A stretch of DNA of 64,000 nt, taken from positions 8,226,001-8,290,000 of the forward strand of contig NZ_CP019724.1 in assembly GCF_002005225.1 (NCBI RefSeq), in the 5' to 3' direction. Below, one piece after another: positions 34,126 to 43,116 of the stretch; the first letter of the stretch is position 1, and every line of letters starts with the position of its first letter. The stretch is from Streptomyces pactum (GTDB lineage: Bacteria > Actinomycetota > Actinomycetes > Streptomycetales > Streptomycetaceae). Both the position numbers and the translations under genes were made by a program. Under the pieces are notes generated by a model. The model was given only the letters and a program-made list of their open reading frames with translations, searched no databases and was not told where the DNA came from.

Positions 34126-35204
34126 GTGAGATATGCGGATGGGGGCGGGCTGACCGCTGCGGGACGTCGGCGCCGGGAGTCGGTGCGGATGCAGGCGGCC
34201 GAGCTGTTCGAGCAGGAGATCAAGCCGCCGGAGGTGGCACGGCGACTGCGGGTGAGCCTGAAATCGGCCTACCAGTGGCACCAGCTGTGGCGGGACGGTG
34301 GTCATGAGGCTCTGGCCTCCCGCGGCCCGAGCGGATCCCGTTGCCGGCTGTCCCCGCGCTGTCTGGAGAAACTGGCTGCGTACCTCGATGAGGGCCCGGC
34401 CGCCCACGGCTGGGTGGAGGACCAGGTGTGGACCGCGGCGAGGGTGGCCACGCTGATCGGCCGGAAGTTCCACGTCTCCTACAGCGTCTCCGGTGCCACG
34501 AGGCTGATGCACCGGCTCGGCTTCAGCCCGCAGGTCCCCGCACGGCGGGTCGCCGAGCGCGACGAGAGGGCCGTCACCGTGTGGAAGGAGGTGACCTGGG
34601 CGGAGGTAAAAGAGCCCGGGCGGCCTGCGGGGGCTACATCTGCTTCGAGGACGAAGCAGGGTTCACGCGGAAGCCGCCCCGGGGACGAACCTGGGGCCGG
34701 CGCGGGCACACCCCGGTCGTGACCGTCAGCGGGCGACGCTCGGGGCGGCTGTCGGTGGCCGGACTGATCGCCATGCGGCCCGGCTCCCGTACCCGGCTGT
34801 GCCACCGCCTGCGCGCCCACCGGGCGGGCAGAGGCAAACGCCGCAGCATGGGCGAGCGTGACTTCATCGCGCTCGTCGACGGCGTCCACCAGCTCCTCAA
34901 GGCACCTATCGTGCTGGTCTGGGACCGCCTCAACACCCACGTCTCTCACGCCATGCGCAAGTTGATCGCCGAGCGCGCATGGCTGACAGTGTTCCTGCTG
35001 CCCGCCTACTCACCCGACCTCAACCCCGTCGAATGGGTATGGGCACACATCAAACGCAGCCTGGCCAACCTCGCCGTCGTCGCGCTCGACCGGCTCGAAG
35101 CACTCGTCCGTAACCGACTCAAGCGCCTTCAGTACCGGCCCGGCACCCTCGACGGCTTCATAGCCGGCACCGGCCTGACTCTCGACGAACCTGCCTCACC
35201 CTGA
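34126..35204 (+). CDS. IS630 transposase, probably made by -1 frameshift
   Basis: The first frame (34126 to about 34611) gives the helix-turn-helix half: MRYADGGGLTAAG, then EVARRLRVSLKSAYQWHQLW. The second frame gives the DDE half: YICFEDEAGF, VLVWDRLNTHVS and SPDLNPVEWVWAHIK supply the D, D and E residues. They join at GTA-AAA-GAG (34606-34614), where tRNA-Lys on AAA can slip back one base onto another AAA, giving a continuous protein (V-K-R-A-R-A-A-C-G-G-Y). IS630 members are known to use such frameshifting, so the element may still be active. Confidence 0.85.
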
Positions 35205-35218
35205 CGAGCCGAAGTCAG
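35196..35218. repeat. IS630 right inverted repeat
   Basis: Reverse complement of the left end with one mismatch. It overlaps the last codons of the transposase. Confidence 0.93.
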
Positions 35219-35220
35219 TA

Positions 35221-35636
35221 TGAAGCGAGAGGCCGGTCCATAAGCGATTGTTGTTCTCCTGCAGCCCTGCATCCGACCGGCGTGAGTCCCCCGAACGCCC
35301 GCGGCCATCGCAAGTTGCGAAGGGCGGTGGTGTGGACTCCGGCTCCTGCCGCTGCGGATCGGGCCTGGGATGCTGTGAGTTCGTAGCCGGCTTGCTCCAC
35401 CGCGGAGCGCACGGCCTCGGCAGCGAGCTGCTCAGCCCCGCCGCCGTTCTCGACGCAGCCATCCGACTTCCCGGCGAGCTCCCCGAGGTAGGCGCCGCTC
35501 GGGAGGGAAACCCGCCGCCTGCCGGAGGAATCCGCGCCCGACAACGAACTGTGCCTCATGGCCCACCGGCTGATTGATGCCACAGGCCTGCGACGCGGCC
35601 GGTGCGTGGCCGGAGGCTCAGGCGAGGCCGGCGAGC
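35221..35636. other. Region downstream of the IS630 insertion
   Basis: The first 22 bases are the displaced original 3' end of the P450 gene (TGAAGCGAGA... to TAA at 35240-35242). Open frames exist on both strands in the rest; the minus-strand one (EAVRSAVEQAGYELTASQAR) looks protein-like but matches no family I know. No gene is claimed. Confidence 0.4.
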
Positions 35637-37478
35637 TCAGGGCGTCACGGGAACCAGCGCGAGCTGTGGTTCGCCGTGCGGGTCCGGTCCGCCGAGCACT
35701 GCGGTGAAGGACTCCGTGCGCAGCACCAGCCCTTCCTCCGTCCGCTCACAGACCATGGTCAGGGGCTCGGTGGCCGCCACCCCGTAGCGCACCGCGAAGA
35801 CGTCGAGCCCGTCCGGCGCGTCCGGCGCGGGTCCCGCTTCCAGAGCGGTCGAGGTCCGCAGGTGCCGCCAGCCCGCGTCGGGGTCGCCATACCCACGAGG
35901 ATCGGCGGCCAGCTCGAACGCGGCCTGCTGCTGGGTGAGTGCGGCGCGGGCGTCGAACGAGTCCGGGCTGCCCTCCTCAGGGTGCGTGAGACGCAGGGCC
36001 CCGGCCGCCGCGACGAGCGGGAGGTCACCCACCCGGCGGAACCGGTCGCCGTCCGCCGCGACGTACGGCATTCCGGCGAGCAGATAGCCGTCCCCGCCCA
36101 GCCGTTCGACGACCACGATCGTCCACAGCCGCGTGCCGTCCGTGACGTACAGCGACCGGACGTGGCGCAGTACATGGTCCCGGCCGACGACCGGCTTGCT
36201 CACCAGTTTGGCCGCGAGCCTCCCGACGCGGTGATCCGCCACCCGCACCGAGCCCATCGGACGACACAGCAGGGTTGTGTCCGTCACGGGTCCGAATCCG
36301 TGCTGCCGGTTGACCGCGGCCGCGACGAGCGCCGTGCCGCCCGCCTCGATCACGGACGGCGTCATCCGGTCGTCGAAGGACACCGTGACCGTGCCCGACC
36401 GCAGTTGGTGACGGGTGGGTGCTTCGCTCGGGGTGCGGTGCCAGCGTGTGGAGTCCTGGATCTGCCAGACGAGCAGGAACGCGAAGTGCCCGTCCACCTC
36501 TCCGTCGGCCCCGACCGCGTGCCGGGCCCAGCGCGAGTCCCCGGCGTAGCGGCCGATGTCGGCACCGACACGGTGGCCGAAGTACCGAAGCCCGAGGACG
36601 GATTCGAAGGCGGAGTGCTGCTCGCTGTAGCGCGGACCGCCGATGTCGAAGCCGCTCCCGCAGACCCGCGCGTCGATGTAGCGGGCGAGCGCGTCACCGT
36701 CCCGCGCGAAGACTTCGTCGCCGCTGACCCGGTGGGCCTGGGCGAGGAACGACAGGGAGATCGGCCCGTAGTTGTTGTCGTACGCGCCCCCGTGCTCCGG
36801 AGGCAGGAGCGCGCCCCGGTCCCGCACACGCCGGGCCCGGACCTCGTCGAGGTACAGCCGCATGGACCGTCGCCGGACCGATTCGCCCTCTGTGGGCGGA
36901 AGATGACGGGCGAGCATCAGTCCGCCGACCACGCATCCGATGGCCTGGTTCGCCGCGTCCTGCGGGTTGAAGACCGTGGCCTGGGTGAGCCAGCGCCAGT
37001 AACCGCCCGCCACGCCCAGGAGTTCGCGGTACTGCTCCTCGTCGACGAGCCCGTCGGCCGCGTCCAGGACGTTCACCGCCTGGAGCAGCGCCCACACCGT
37101 GCTGGGCCAGTCACCCACGGGATGCGCGCCGGCCTCCAGGACGTAACGGGCGTACGGCAGACCGGAGTCGCGAAGTGTCAGGTTCGGGTAGCCGGGGTTG
37201 TCCTCGGTGAAGACCCGCGAGTCCAGGTGGAAGGCGAGGCTGCGGCGCACGGCTTCGGGAAGGCGCGGGTCCTTTGTGCGGTGCCACGCGAGGGCGAGCA
37301 GTGAGGTGATGCCGAGTGAGGTGTCGCCGATGTCCTCGCTCGCCGCCCGGTTCTCGAGGTTGCCCTCGGGGGCGAGCCGGGCCAACGCCGCCTCGGTGAC
37401 GCCGGCCAGTACGGCGTCGTAGGCAGCCGGGTCGTCCGAGAGGTGGTGCACCTGGCCACGCTGGTGGGGGAGATGCAC
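35637..37478 (-). CDS. Large cytoplasmic protein of the sugar cluster, probable alpha/alpha-toroid fold
   Basis: A 613-aa protein without a signal peptide. The first half is rich in paired helices with aromatic and acidic residues (ENRAASEDIGDTSLGITSLL, GAYDNNYGPISLSFLAQAHR), as in alpha/alpha-toroid glycoside hydrolases and heparinase-like lyases; the second half is beta-rich. I cannot assign a family firmly. The GTG at 37478 is 4 bp past the stop of the ABC permease, so it is the last gene of that operon and may process the imported sugar. Confidence 0.7.
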   Translation of the reverse strand: MHLPHQRGQVHHLSDDPAAYDAVLAGVTEAALARLAPEGNLENRAASEDIGDTSLGITSLLALAWHRTKDPRLPEAVRRSLAFHLDSRVFTEDNPGYPNLTLRDSGLPYARYVLEAGAHPVGDWPSTVWALLQAVNVLDAADGLVDEEQYRELLGVAGGYWRWLTQATVFNPQDAANQAIGCVVGGLMLARHLPPTEGESVRRRSMRLYLDEVRARRVRDRGALLPPEHGGAYDNNYGPISLSFLAQAHRVSGDEVFARDGDALARYIDARVCGSGFDIGGPRYSEQHSAFESVLGLRYFGHRVGADIGRYAGDSRWARHAVGADGEVDGHFAFLLVWQIQDSTRWHRTPSEAPTRHQLRSGTVTVSFDDRMTPSVIEAGGTALVAAAVNRQHGFGPVTDTTLLCRPMGSVRVADHRVGRLAAKLVSKPVVGRDHVLRHVRSLYVTDGTRLWTIVVVERLGGDGYLLAGMPYVAADGDRFRRVGDLPLVAAAGALRLTHPEEGSPDSFDARAALTQQQAAFELAADPRGYGDPDAGWRHLRTSTALEAGPAPDAPDGLDVFAVRYGVAATEPLTMVCERTEEGLVLRTESFTAVLGGPDPHGEPQLALVPVTP

Positions 37479-37481
37479 GTT

Positions 37482-38363
37482 TCAGCCCTTCATGCCCGAG
37501 GTCGACAAGCCTTCCACCAGTCTCTTCTGGAAGATGAGGAAGCAGATGAGTGTGGGCAGGAGAGCGAGCGTCGACATGGCGAACATCGCGCCGTAGGAGG
37601 AGCCGCTGGTCTGGTCCAGGAACAGCGTCAAGCCGAGGGGAACGGTGAACTTGTCGTTCTGCTGCAGGTAGACGAGCTGGTGGAGGAAGTCGTCGTACGT
37701 CCAGATGAAGGTGAAGATCGTGGTGGTGATCAGGGCCGGCTTCATCAGCGGCAGAATGATCTTCCAGTAGATCTGAAAGGGGTTGGCACCGTCCATCATG
37801 GCCGCCTGGTCCAGCTCACGCGGGATGGAGCGGATGAACTGGACCATCAGGAAGATGAAGAAGGCGTCCACCGCCAGGAACTTCGGGACGATCAGCGGCA
37901 GGAACGTGTTGATCCAGGTCAGGTTGTAGAAGATCGTGTACTGCGGGATCAGCACGGCCTGCGTGGGCAGCATCAGCGTGCCCAGCATCAGACCGAACCA
38001 GATCCTCTTGCCGCGGAACTCGAAGCGCGCGAAGGCGTAGGCCGCCAGCGAGCAGGAGATCACGTTTCCGATCACCGCGCCGATCGTGACGATCAGCGAG
38101 TTGGTGATGTAGAGGGAGAAGGAGTTGCCGGAGCCGCTCCAGCCCTCGGAGTAGTTCTCCGGACGCAGCGAGCTCGGGACGAGCCCGGGCTGGGTGAAGA
38201 TCTCGGTGTCGGGCTTGAGGGAGCTGCTCAGCATCCACAGCAGCGGATAGAGCATGACGATCGCCACGCCGATGAGCACGGTGTGGATGAAGATGCGGCG
38301 GGAACCGGTGGCGGAGCGCAGCCTGTGCAGCGGCGACTTCGGGGCCGTGGTGGTGGCGGACAT
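37482..38363 (-). CDS. Carbohydrate ABC transporter permease (MalG type)
   Basis: A 293-aa inner-membrane permease with six helices. The EAA loop that contacts the ATPase is IPRELDQAAMMDGANPFQIY. The C-terminus SGMKG is typical of MalG-like proteins. It is the third gene of a binding protein-permease-permease operon. No ATPase gene is present, as is common in Streptomyces, where a shared MsiK serves many sugar importers. Confidence 0.95.
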   Translation of the reverse strand: MSATTTAPKSPLHRLRSATGSRRIFIHTVLIGVAIVMLYPLLWMLSSSLKPDTEIFTQPGLVPSSLRPENYSEGWSGSGNSFSLYITNSLIVTIGAVIGNVISCSLAAYAFARFEFRGKRIWFGLMLGTLMLPTQAVLIPQYTIFYNLTWINTFLPLIVPKFLAVDAFFIFLMVQFIRSIPRELDQAAMMDGANPFQIYWKIILPLMKPALITTTIFTFIWTYDDFLHQLVYLQQNDKFTVPLGLTLFLDQTSGSSYGAMFAMSTLALLPTLICFLIFQKRLVEGLSTSGMKG

Positions 38364-38381
38364 GGTGGACGGACTCCTCGC

Positions 38382-39365
38382 TCAGTCGTCGTAGTGGACC
38401 CAGTAGCGGCTGGCGATGAAGTTGACCGCCGTGAAGCCTGCGATGACCAGGAAGAGCACCCAGGCGAGCGCCGAGGCGTATCCCATCTGGAGGTCGGTGA
38501 AGCCCTTCTTGTACAGGTAGAGGGAGTACAGCATGGTCGAGTTGAGCGGTCCGCCGGAGCCGTTGCTGATGACGAAGGCTGGGGTGAACGTCTTGAACGC
38601 GTCGATGATCTGCAGGACCACGTTGAAGAAGACGATCGGGGTCAGCAACGGCAGGGTGATCTTGAAGAACCGGGTGACGGGACTGGCACCGTCGATCGCG
38701 GCCGCCTCGTACACGTCCTTCGGCAGTTGCTTCAGACCGGCGAGGAAGATGACCATCGGGGTGCCGAACTGCCAGACGGCCAGCAGGATCAGCGTGTAGA
38801 GCGCGGTGTCGGGGCTGGAGATCCAGTCCTGGCCCTTGATGCCGAACCAGGCGAGGAAGTCGTTGAACAGGCCGTCACCGCCGAAGACCTGCCGCCACAC
38901 GATGGCGATGGCCACCGCCCCGCCGAGCAGGGAGGGCAGGTAGAAGGCGGCGCGGTAGAGGCCGATGCCCTTCAGGTCGCGGTTGAGCAGCATCGCCACG
39001 CCGAGGGCGAGCGCCAGCTTCAGCGGCACCGAGACGACGACGTACAGCAGGGTGGCGTGCACCGAGTCCCAGAAGACCGGGTCGTCGGTGAACATCTTGT
39101 CGTAGTTGTCCACTCCGACCCACTGCGCGGGTGTCAGCAGGTCGAAGTCGGTGAAGGACAGATACAGCGAGTCCATCATCGGGTAGATCGTCAGGCCGAA
39201 CAGGCCGATGAACCAGGGGGCCAGGAAGAGGTACGGCCACCAGCCCCCGCCCCGCCTTCTCGCGAGGCGGCGGCGCATGCGGTCGCGCTCCCGCTGGTCG
39301 GACGGGGTCACGGGAGCGGACTGCTCCTTCACTGCCGCGTCTGTCTTCGCGGTGGTCATACTCAT
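38382..39365 (-). CDS. Carbohydrate ABC transporter permease (MalF type)
   Basis: A 327-aa permease with six to seven helices and the EAA loop LPKDVYEAAAIDGASPVTRF. The ATG at 39365 has GGGAGA upstream; the frame is open to 39611 but that part is not conserved. It pairs with the MalG-type permease 18 bp downstream. Confidence 0.95.
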   Translation of the reverse strand: MSMTTAKTDAAVKEQSAPVTPSDQRERDRMRRRLARRRGGGWWPYLFLAPWFIGLFGLTIYPMMDSLYLSFTDFDLLTPAQWVGVDNYDKMFTDDPVFWDSVHATLLYVVVSVPLKLALALGVAMLLNRDLKGIGLYRAAFYLPSLLGGAVAIAIVWRQVFGGDGLFNDFLAWFGIKGQDWISSPDTALYTLILLAVWQFGTPMVIFLAGLKQLPKDVYEAAAIDGASPVTRFFKITLPLLTPIVFFNVVLQIIDAFKTFTPAFVISNGSGGPLNSTMLYSLYLYKKGFTDLQMGYASALAWVLFLVIAGFTAVNFIASRYWVHYDD

Positions 39366-39489
39366 GGCTCTCCCTGGCCCTCTCCCCGGTCTTTGACTGG
39401 TGCGGCGCTGCTCGGCGGACGTGCCGCGCCCCCCGGGCGGGCGCGACCGGCCCGCGGTTCCCGAACGGCACGTCGGCCGAGCGGAGCGC

Positions 39490-40821
39490 TCAGCCGCCCA
39501 GAATCCCGGCTGCCTGGTCGAAGAACTCGCCGAGCTGCGCCTTGATCGTCTTCTTGCCGAAGGCGACGGCGAGGTTCGACTGGAACAGCAGGTCCCAGAT
39601 CTGGTCCGCACCCTGCGGCGGCGGCGCCGGAGCGGGCAGGGCGTTGGCCGCCTTCGAGACGCGTTGGGAGATGTAGTCCGCGCACTCCATGTTCAGCTTG
39701 TCCGTCTCGGTCAGGCTCGACGCGATCAGGTCGCGGGCCTTCTCCGTCGGCGGGATGCCGCGCAGCAACTGCATGCCCTTGATCGCCGTCTCGTCCTGCG
39801 CGAAGAACGTCATGACCTTCACCGAGTCGGCGACCTTCTTGCTGGCCTTCGTGGCGCTCAGCAGCACCCCGCCGTTGACGTAGTTGCCCTCACGGGCATT
39901 GGACCAGTCGCCTTGCGGGGTGGGCAGGAAGTCGAGCTGTGCCTCGGTGATGGAGCCGCCCGCACCGTAGACGCCGATGTCGAAGGTGAACAGGGCCTTG
40001 CCGATGACGACCGCGTTCTTGGTGAGGTCGTTGTGCGCGGCGGAGGTGATCGCGGGCGGCGGGCAGGCGTTGAGCCTGCGCATCTCGGCCCAGTACTCCC
40101 ACCATTCCTGGAGGGTGTCGGCGGTGAAGCCGACCTTCTTGCCGTCGTCGGAGAAGAAGGTCTGGCCGTGCTCGCGGGCGAAGACCTCGAAGGCCTGGAG
40201 GGCGCCGCCGCCGACGTCGTCGACACCGTGGACCTTGCCGCCGCTCTTCTTGTGGACGTCCTGGGAGATCTTCCTCAGGTCGGCCCAGGTCCACTCGCGG
40301 TCCGGCAGCTTCAGACCGAGCTTCTCCAAGCCGGTCCGGTTGACGGTGAGCTGGTTGACACCGATGCCGGACGGGACGCCGTACAGCTTGCCGTCGACGG
40401 TGCCGGCCGCGAGCAGGGTCTTGGAGAAGCCCGTGAGGTCCAGAGCCTTGCCGACGTACTGGTCGATGGGGGCCAGGACACCCTTGCGCGCGTACTGGGC
40501 GACCAGGGCGGTGTCCATCTGCAGCAGGTCCGGGGCGCTGCCGCCGGCGATGTTGGTGTTGAACTTGTCGAAGTAGCCTTCGTATCCGGAGTAGGTCTCC
40601 CGGATCTTGATCTCCGGGTTCTCCTGCTGGAAGTGGGCGAGCGCCTTTTTGTAGGCGTTGTGCCGGTCGTCGCTGCCCCACCAGGTCATGGTCAGGTCGC
40701 TGCTGGTGCTGCCGGCGCCGGTGCCACCGCTGCAGGCGCTGAGCGCGCTGCCGAGCGCTCCGGTGACGGCGAGTCCGCTCGCGGTGCGGAAGAGGGTTCT
40801 GCGCGAGATCTGGTGACCCAC
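39490..40821 (-). CDS. Sugar ABC transporter substrate-binding lipoprotein
   Basis: A 443-aa extracellular binding protein. The signal region has twin Arg (ISRRTLFRTASGLAVTG) and a lipobox LSAC, so it is probably Tat-exported and lipid-anchored. The mature part (LTMTWWGSDDRHNAYKKALA) is of the family 1 sugar-binding type. The GTG at 40821 follows AGGAGG. It is first in its operon and is preceded by an AAGCGCTT-centred operator. The sugar is not known; the nearby GH38 enzyme suggests mannosides. Confidence 0.94.
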   Translation of the reverse strand: MGHQISRRTLFRTASGLAVTGALGSALSACSGGTGAGSTSSDLTMTWWGSDDRHNAYKKALAHFQQENPEIKIRETYSGYEGYFDKFNTNIAGGSAPDLLQMDTALVAQYARKGVLAPIDQYVGKALDLTGFSKTLLAAGTVDGKLYGVPSGIGVNQLTVNRTGLEKLGLKLPDREWTWADLRKISQDVHKKSGGKVHGVDDVGGGALQAFEVFAREHGQTFFSDDGKKVGFTADTLQEWWEYWAEMRRLNACPPPAITSAAHNDLTKNAVVIGKALFTFDIGVYGAGGSITEAQLDFLPTPQGDWSNAREGNYVNGGVLLSATKASKKVADSVKVMTFFAQDETAIKGMQLLRGIPPTEKARDLIASSLTETDKLNMECADYISQRVSKAANALPAPAPPPQGADQIWDLLFQSNLAVAFGKKTIKAQLGEFFDQAAGILGG

Positions 40822-41042
40822 AGGGTCCTCCTGGAGTGCGTGACGGATCCCCTGGCCGGTCGAGCGGCTCGGGTCTTTCCAAGGGGCGGGCGCTCCTGCG
40901 CGCGGCCTCGCCCGGCCGCGGCGCACTGACGGGTGGGAATCCCCGGCCCCCGCGGGCCGTGGCCGTACGAGCGCGCCCTCGCACGGCTGCCGTACTGCGT
41001 GTACGGCGGGACGCCTCACTCAGAGCCGGGTCCCACCGGCTA

Positions 41043-41058
41043 TGGAAAGCGCTTGTCC
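41043..41058. promoter_or_regulatory. LacI-type operator upstream of the sugar importer
   Basis: TGGAAAGCGCTTGTCC, a near-palindrome centred on AAGCGCTT (41047-41054), the shape bound by actinobacterial LacI-family sugar repressors. The same core occurs upstream of the GH38 gene. No LacI gene is in the window. Confidence 0.6.
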
Positions 41059-41086
41059 GGACATTGGCAGACCCACACGTAAGCCG

Positions 41087-42208
41087 TCAATGCTTCGCCC
41101 GCATACCACCGGTCACGGTTTGACGGCCATGGGCCACGGCGAGCCGGCTCGCGCCCGCCACGGTGCCGTTGTCGCCGACCATGCTGCTGACCACGTCGGT
41201 GGGCCAGCTCAGCCGGGCGAGCTCGGCCCGTACACCGGGCAGGAGCTGCGGATACGCGCCCGTGCCGCCGCCCAGGACGAGCAGTCCCGGATCCAGCACG
41301 GCGGTCACCGCGGCGGCGAGCCGACCGATGTCGGCCGCGTGGCGGTCGACCACGGCACGGGCCGTGCCATGTCCCTCGTCGGCAAGGGCGAAGAGCCGTT
41401 CGACGGTCCGGGGGCACGGGCCGTCGGTGCCCTGCCAGGCCTCCGCGGCTCTGCCCAGGAGGGAGCGCGAGCCCATGTGTGCTTCCAGGGCCTCATGGCG
41501 CGGTTCAGTGCCGTCGTCCCAGGGGTAGGGCAGTCGGGCCACCTCTCCGGCCGCGCCGTTCGCCCCGCTCAGTACGTGGCCGCCGACGACGATGCCGAGG
41601 CCGATACCCACACCGATGCGCAGGTAGCCGAAGGTGTCCCTGCCGCGCGCGGCGCCTTCGTGCAGCTCGGCGAGCGCGGCGCAGTTGACGTTGTTCTCGA
41701 GGTGGACGGGGGCACCGGGCGGCAGCGCGACGGCCATGGCGTCGTAGGCGGGGCCGGCCTTGGCGGTCGCGGGGCGCGTCGCGACGCCCTGTCGGTCCCG
41801 TGCCGCGACGTCGCCCACGGCCACGACGACGGCGCGCAGCGGGGCTCCGGCCGGCAGCGCGTCCAGGGCCTTGCGCACGGTGTCGGCGGACTCCTCCCGG
41901 AGCCCGGTGCCGTGGGCGAGCAGGGTGCCGTCCAGAGCGCAGCCCCGCACCCGGGTGTGGCTGGGGCCGAGGTCGACGGCCAGGACGGCGCCGGCGGCGG
42001 GCCCGAGTCCGTAGACGGCGGCGGAGCGGCCGGTGCCGCCGGAGACGGTGCCGGAATGGGCGGCGAGTTCGGCGCTCTCCAATTCGGCGACGGCCGAGGA
42101 GACGGTCGGCTTGGACAGCCCCGCGCCGGCCGCCAGTTGGGGCCGGGTGGCGGTGCCCGCCTCCGCCAGGACGGCGAACACCGCGCGGGCGCTCTCACTC
42201 AGCTTCAT
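41087..42208 (-). CDS. ROK-family transcriptional regulator
   Basis: A 373-aa regulator. The N-terminal winged helix (TRPQLAAGAGLSKPTVSSAV) is followed by a ROK sugar-kinase-like domain (AVLAVDLGPSHTRVRG, HLENNVNCAALAELHEGA, GIGLGIVVGGHVLSGANGAA). The Zn motif (CxCGxxGCxE) found in most ROK proteins is absent: GEVARLPYPWDDG is followed by no cysteines, so it is a non-canonical ROK. It is upstream of and codirectional with the importer, and an inverted repeat lies before its start. Confidence 0.92.
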   Translation of the reverse strand: MKLSESARAVFAVLAEAGTATRPQLAAGAGLSKPTVSSAVAELESAELAAHSGTVSGGTGRSAAVYGLGPAAGAVLAVDLGPSHTRVRGCALDGTLLAHGTGLREESADTVRKALDALPAGAPLRAVVVAVGDVAARDRQGVATRPATAKAGPAYDAMAVALPPGAPVHLENNVNCAALAELHEGAARGRDTFGYLRIGVGIGLGIVVGGHVLSGANGAAGEVARLPYPWDDGTEPRHEALEAHMGSRSLLGRAAEAWQGTDGPCPRTVERLFALADEGHGTARAVVDRHAADIGRLAAAVTAVLDPGLLVLGGGTGAYPQLLPGVRAELARLSWPTDVVSSMVGDNGTVAGASRLAVAHGRQTVTGGMRAKH

Positions 42209-42290
42209 GGGCTCTCCCAGGTCATGCCGCGGCGGTCGGTCGAAAAAGGTTGTACGGCACCGGAATTCCGTATCCCTTGACGCACCCTAC

Positions 42291-42314
42291 TTCGTTAGTT
42301 AGCTTCCTAACGAA
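42291..42314. promoter_or_regulatory. Inverted repeat upstream of the ROK gene
   Basis: TTCGTTAG (42291-42298) and CTAACGAA (42307-42314) form a perfect 8-bp inverted repeat with an 8-bp spacer, 83 bp before the ROK start. It resembles ROK/NagC-type operators (TTNGTTA...TAACNAA) and is probably autoregulatory. Confidence 0.65.
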
Positions 42315-43040
42315 CTCGCGCGGCACCCGCCTGCCGCGCTCGCCAGAAGCCCGTCCCGGGGCTTCCCTAGTGCTCGCCCCAAGAAACGATCGCCCGTTCA
42401 GGGACACGGTTCGCCCGCCGTTCGCTTCGCATGCGCAGGACCGCGCAACGACGAGAGAGGCTCCGTGCAGAACTCCATGCCCATCGTCGTCGGCACCGAC
42501 GTGGTGCGTCTTCGTGCCACTTACGAGCGCCGACGTGGACGGCACGAAGACCCCCCTTCTCGCGAAGGCCGGGAAAACCCCCGGCCCCACGCGGAGTGCG
42601 GTCACCGATCACGCGCGCAGGAGCAGGGGGCAGCGGACGCGCGATGCCCTGTCCGCTTCCACGGGGTCGACCGCGTTGACCGACGACGTGTTGCCCCGCT
42701 GCGTGCGTACGGCCACGGTGGCCACAGGCGGGCCCGCCTGTGAGGCACCTCGCCGGTGCGAGGGGGTCCTCCGCGTACCCCGTGCTCTTCTCGGCACCCC
42801 CCGCCTCGCGGTGGGCGACGCCGAACTCCTCGCAACCGCCGCCGGCCTGGACAGGGGTGCCGGTTTCGTCGCCGAGAGCGGTTCGGGTGCCGCCGGGTGC
42901 GGAAGTGGTGGCGCCTGCCCGTCTCTGCCGGCGGTGACACGGGCCGCACCTGCTGCTCAGAACACCCCGTCGACCGCTGTCCGGAGAACCCGGGCGTTCG
43001 ACTCGCCGTGAGAAGTCCGGGTTCAGCTCGCGTGCCGTTG
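42315..43040. other. No intact gene; possible decayed BadF-type kinase and an 11-bp inverted repeat
   Basis: The plus strand holds short stretches reminiscent of a BadF/BadG sugar kinase in different frames: MPIVVGTDVV near 42480, VDGTKTPLLA near 42535, and VGDAELLATAAG near 42810. The evidence is weak. GTCTTCGTGCC (42508-42518) and GGCACGAAGAC (42541-42551) form a perfect inverted repeat across a 22-nt loop. Confidence 0.3.
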
Positions 43041-43072
43041 GCGTTTCACCGCTCTCGCGTTTCACCGTTCTC
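43041..43072 (+). promoter_or_regulatory. Tandem 16-bp repeat upstream of the phosphatase gene
   Basis: GCGTTTCACCGCTCTC and GCGTTTCACCGTTCTC are adjacent and differ by one base, 45 bp before the phosphatase start. Each contains TTCACCG, as in PhoP boxes (GTTCACC), but the 16-bp period is not the usual 11. Confidence 0.5.
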
Positions 43073-43116
43073 GCCGTCTTCCCTCCCGTCGCGACTTCAG
43101 AAGGAGAGGCACCCTC

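Larger units (their letters stand above)
34051..35218 (+). mobile_element. Complete IS630-family insertion sequence (1168 bp)
   Basis: Bounded by 23-bp inverted repeats (34051-34073 and 35196-35218, one mismatch, beginning CTGACTTCGGCTCG) and flanked on both sides by TA (34049-34050, 35219-35220), the target duplication of this family. It carries one transposase in two frames. It is inserted in the 3' end of the P450 gene. Confidence 0.93.
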
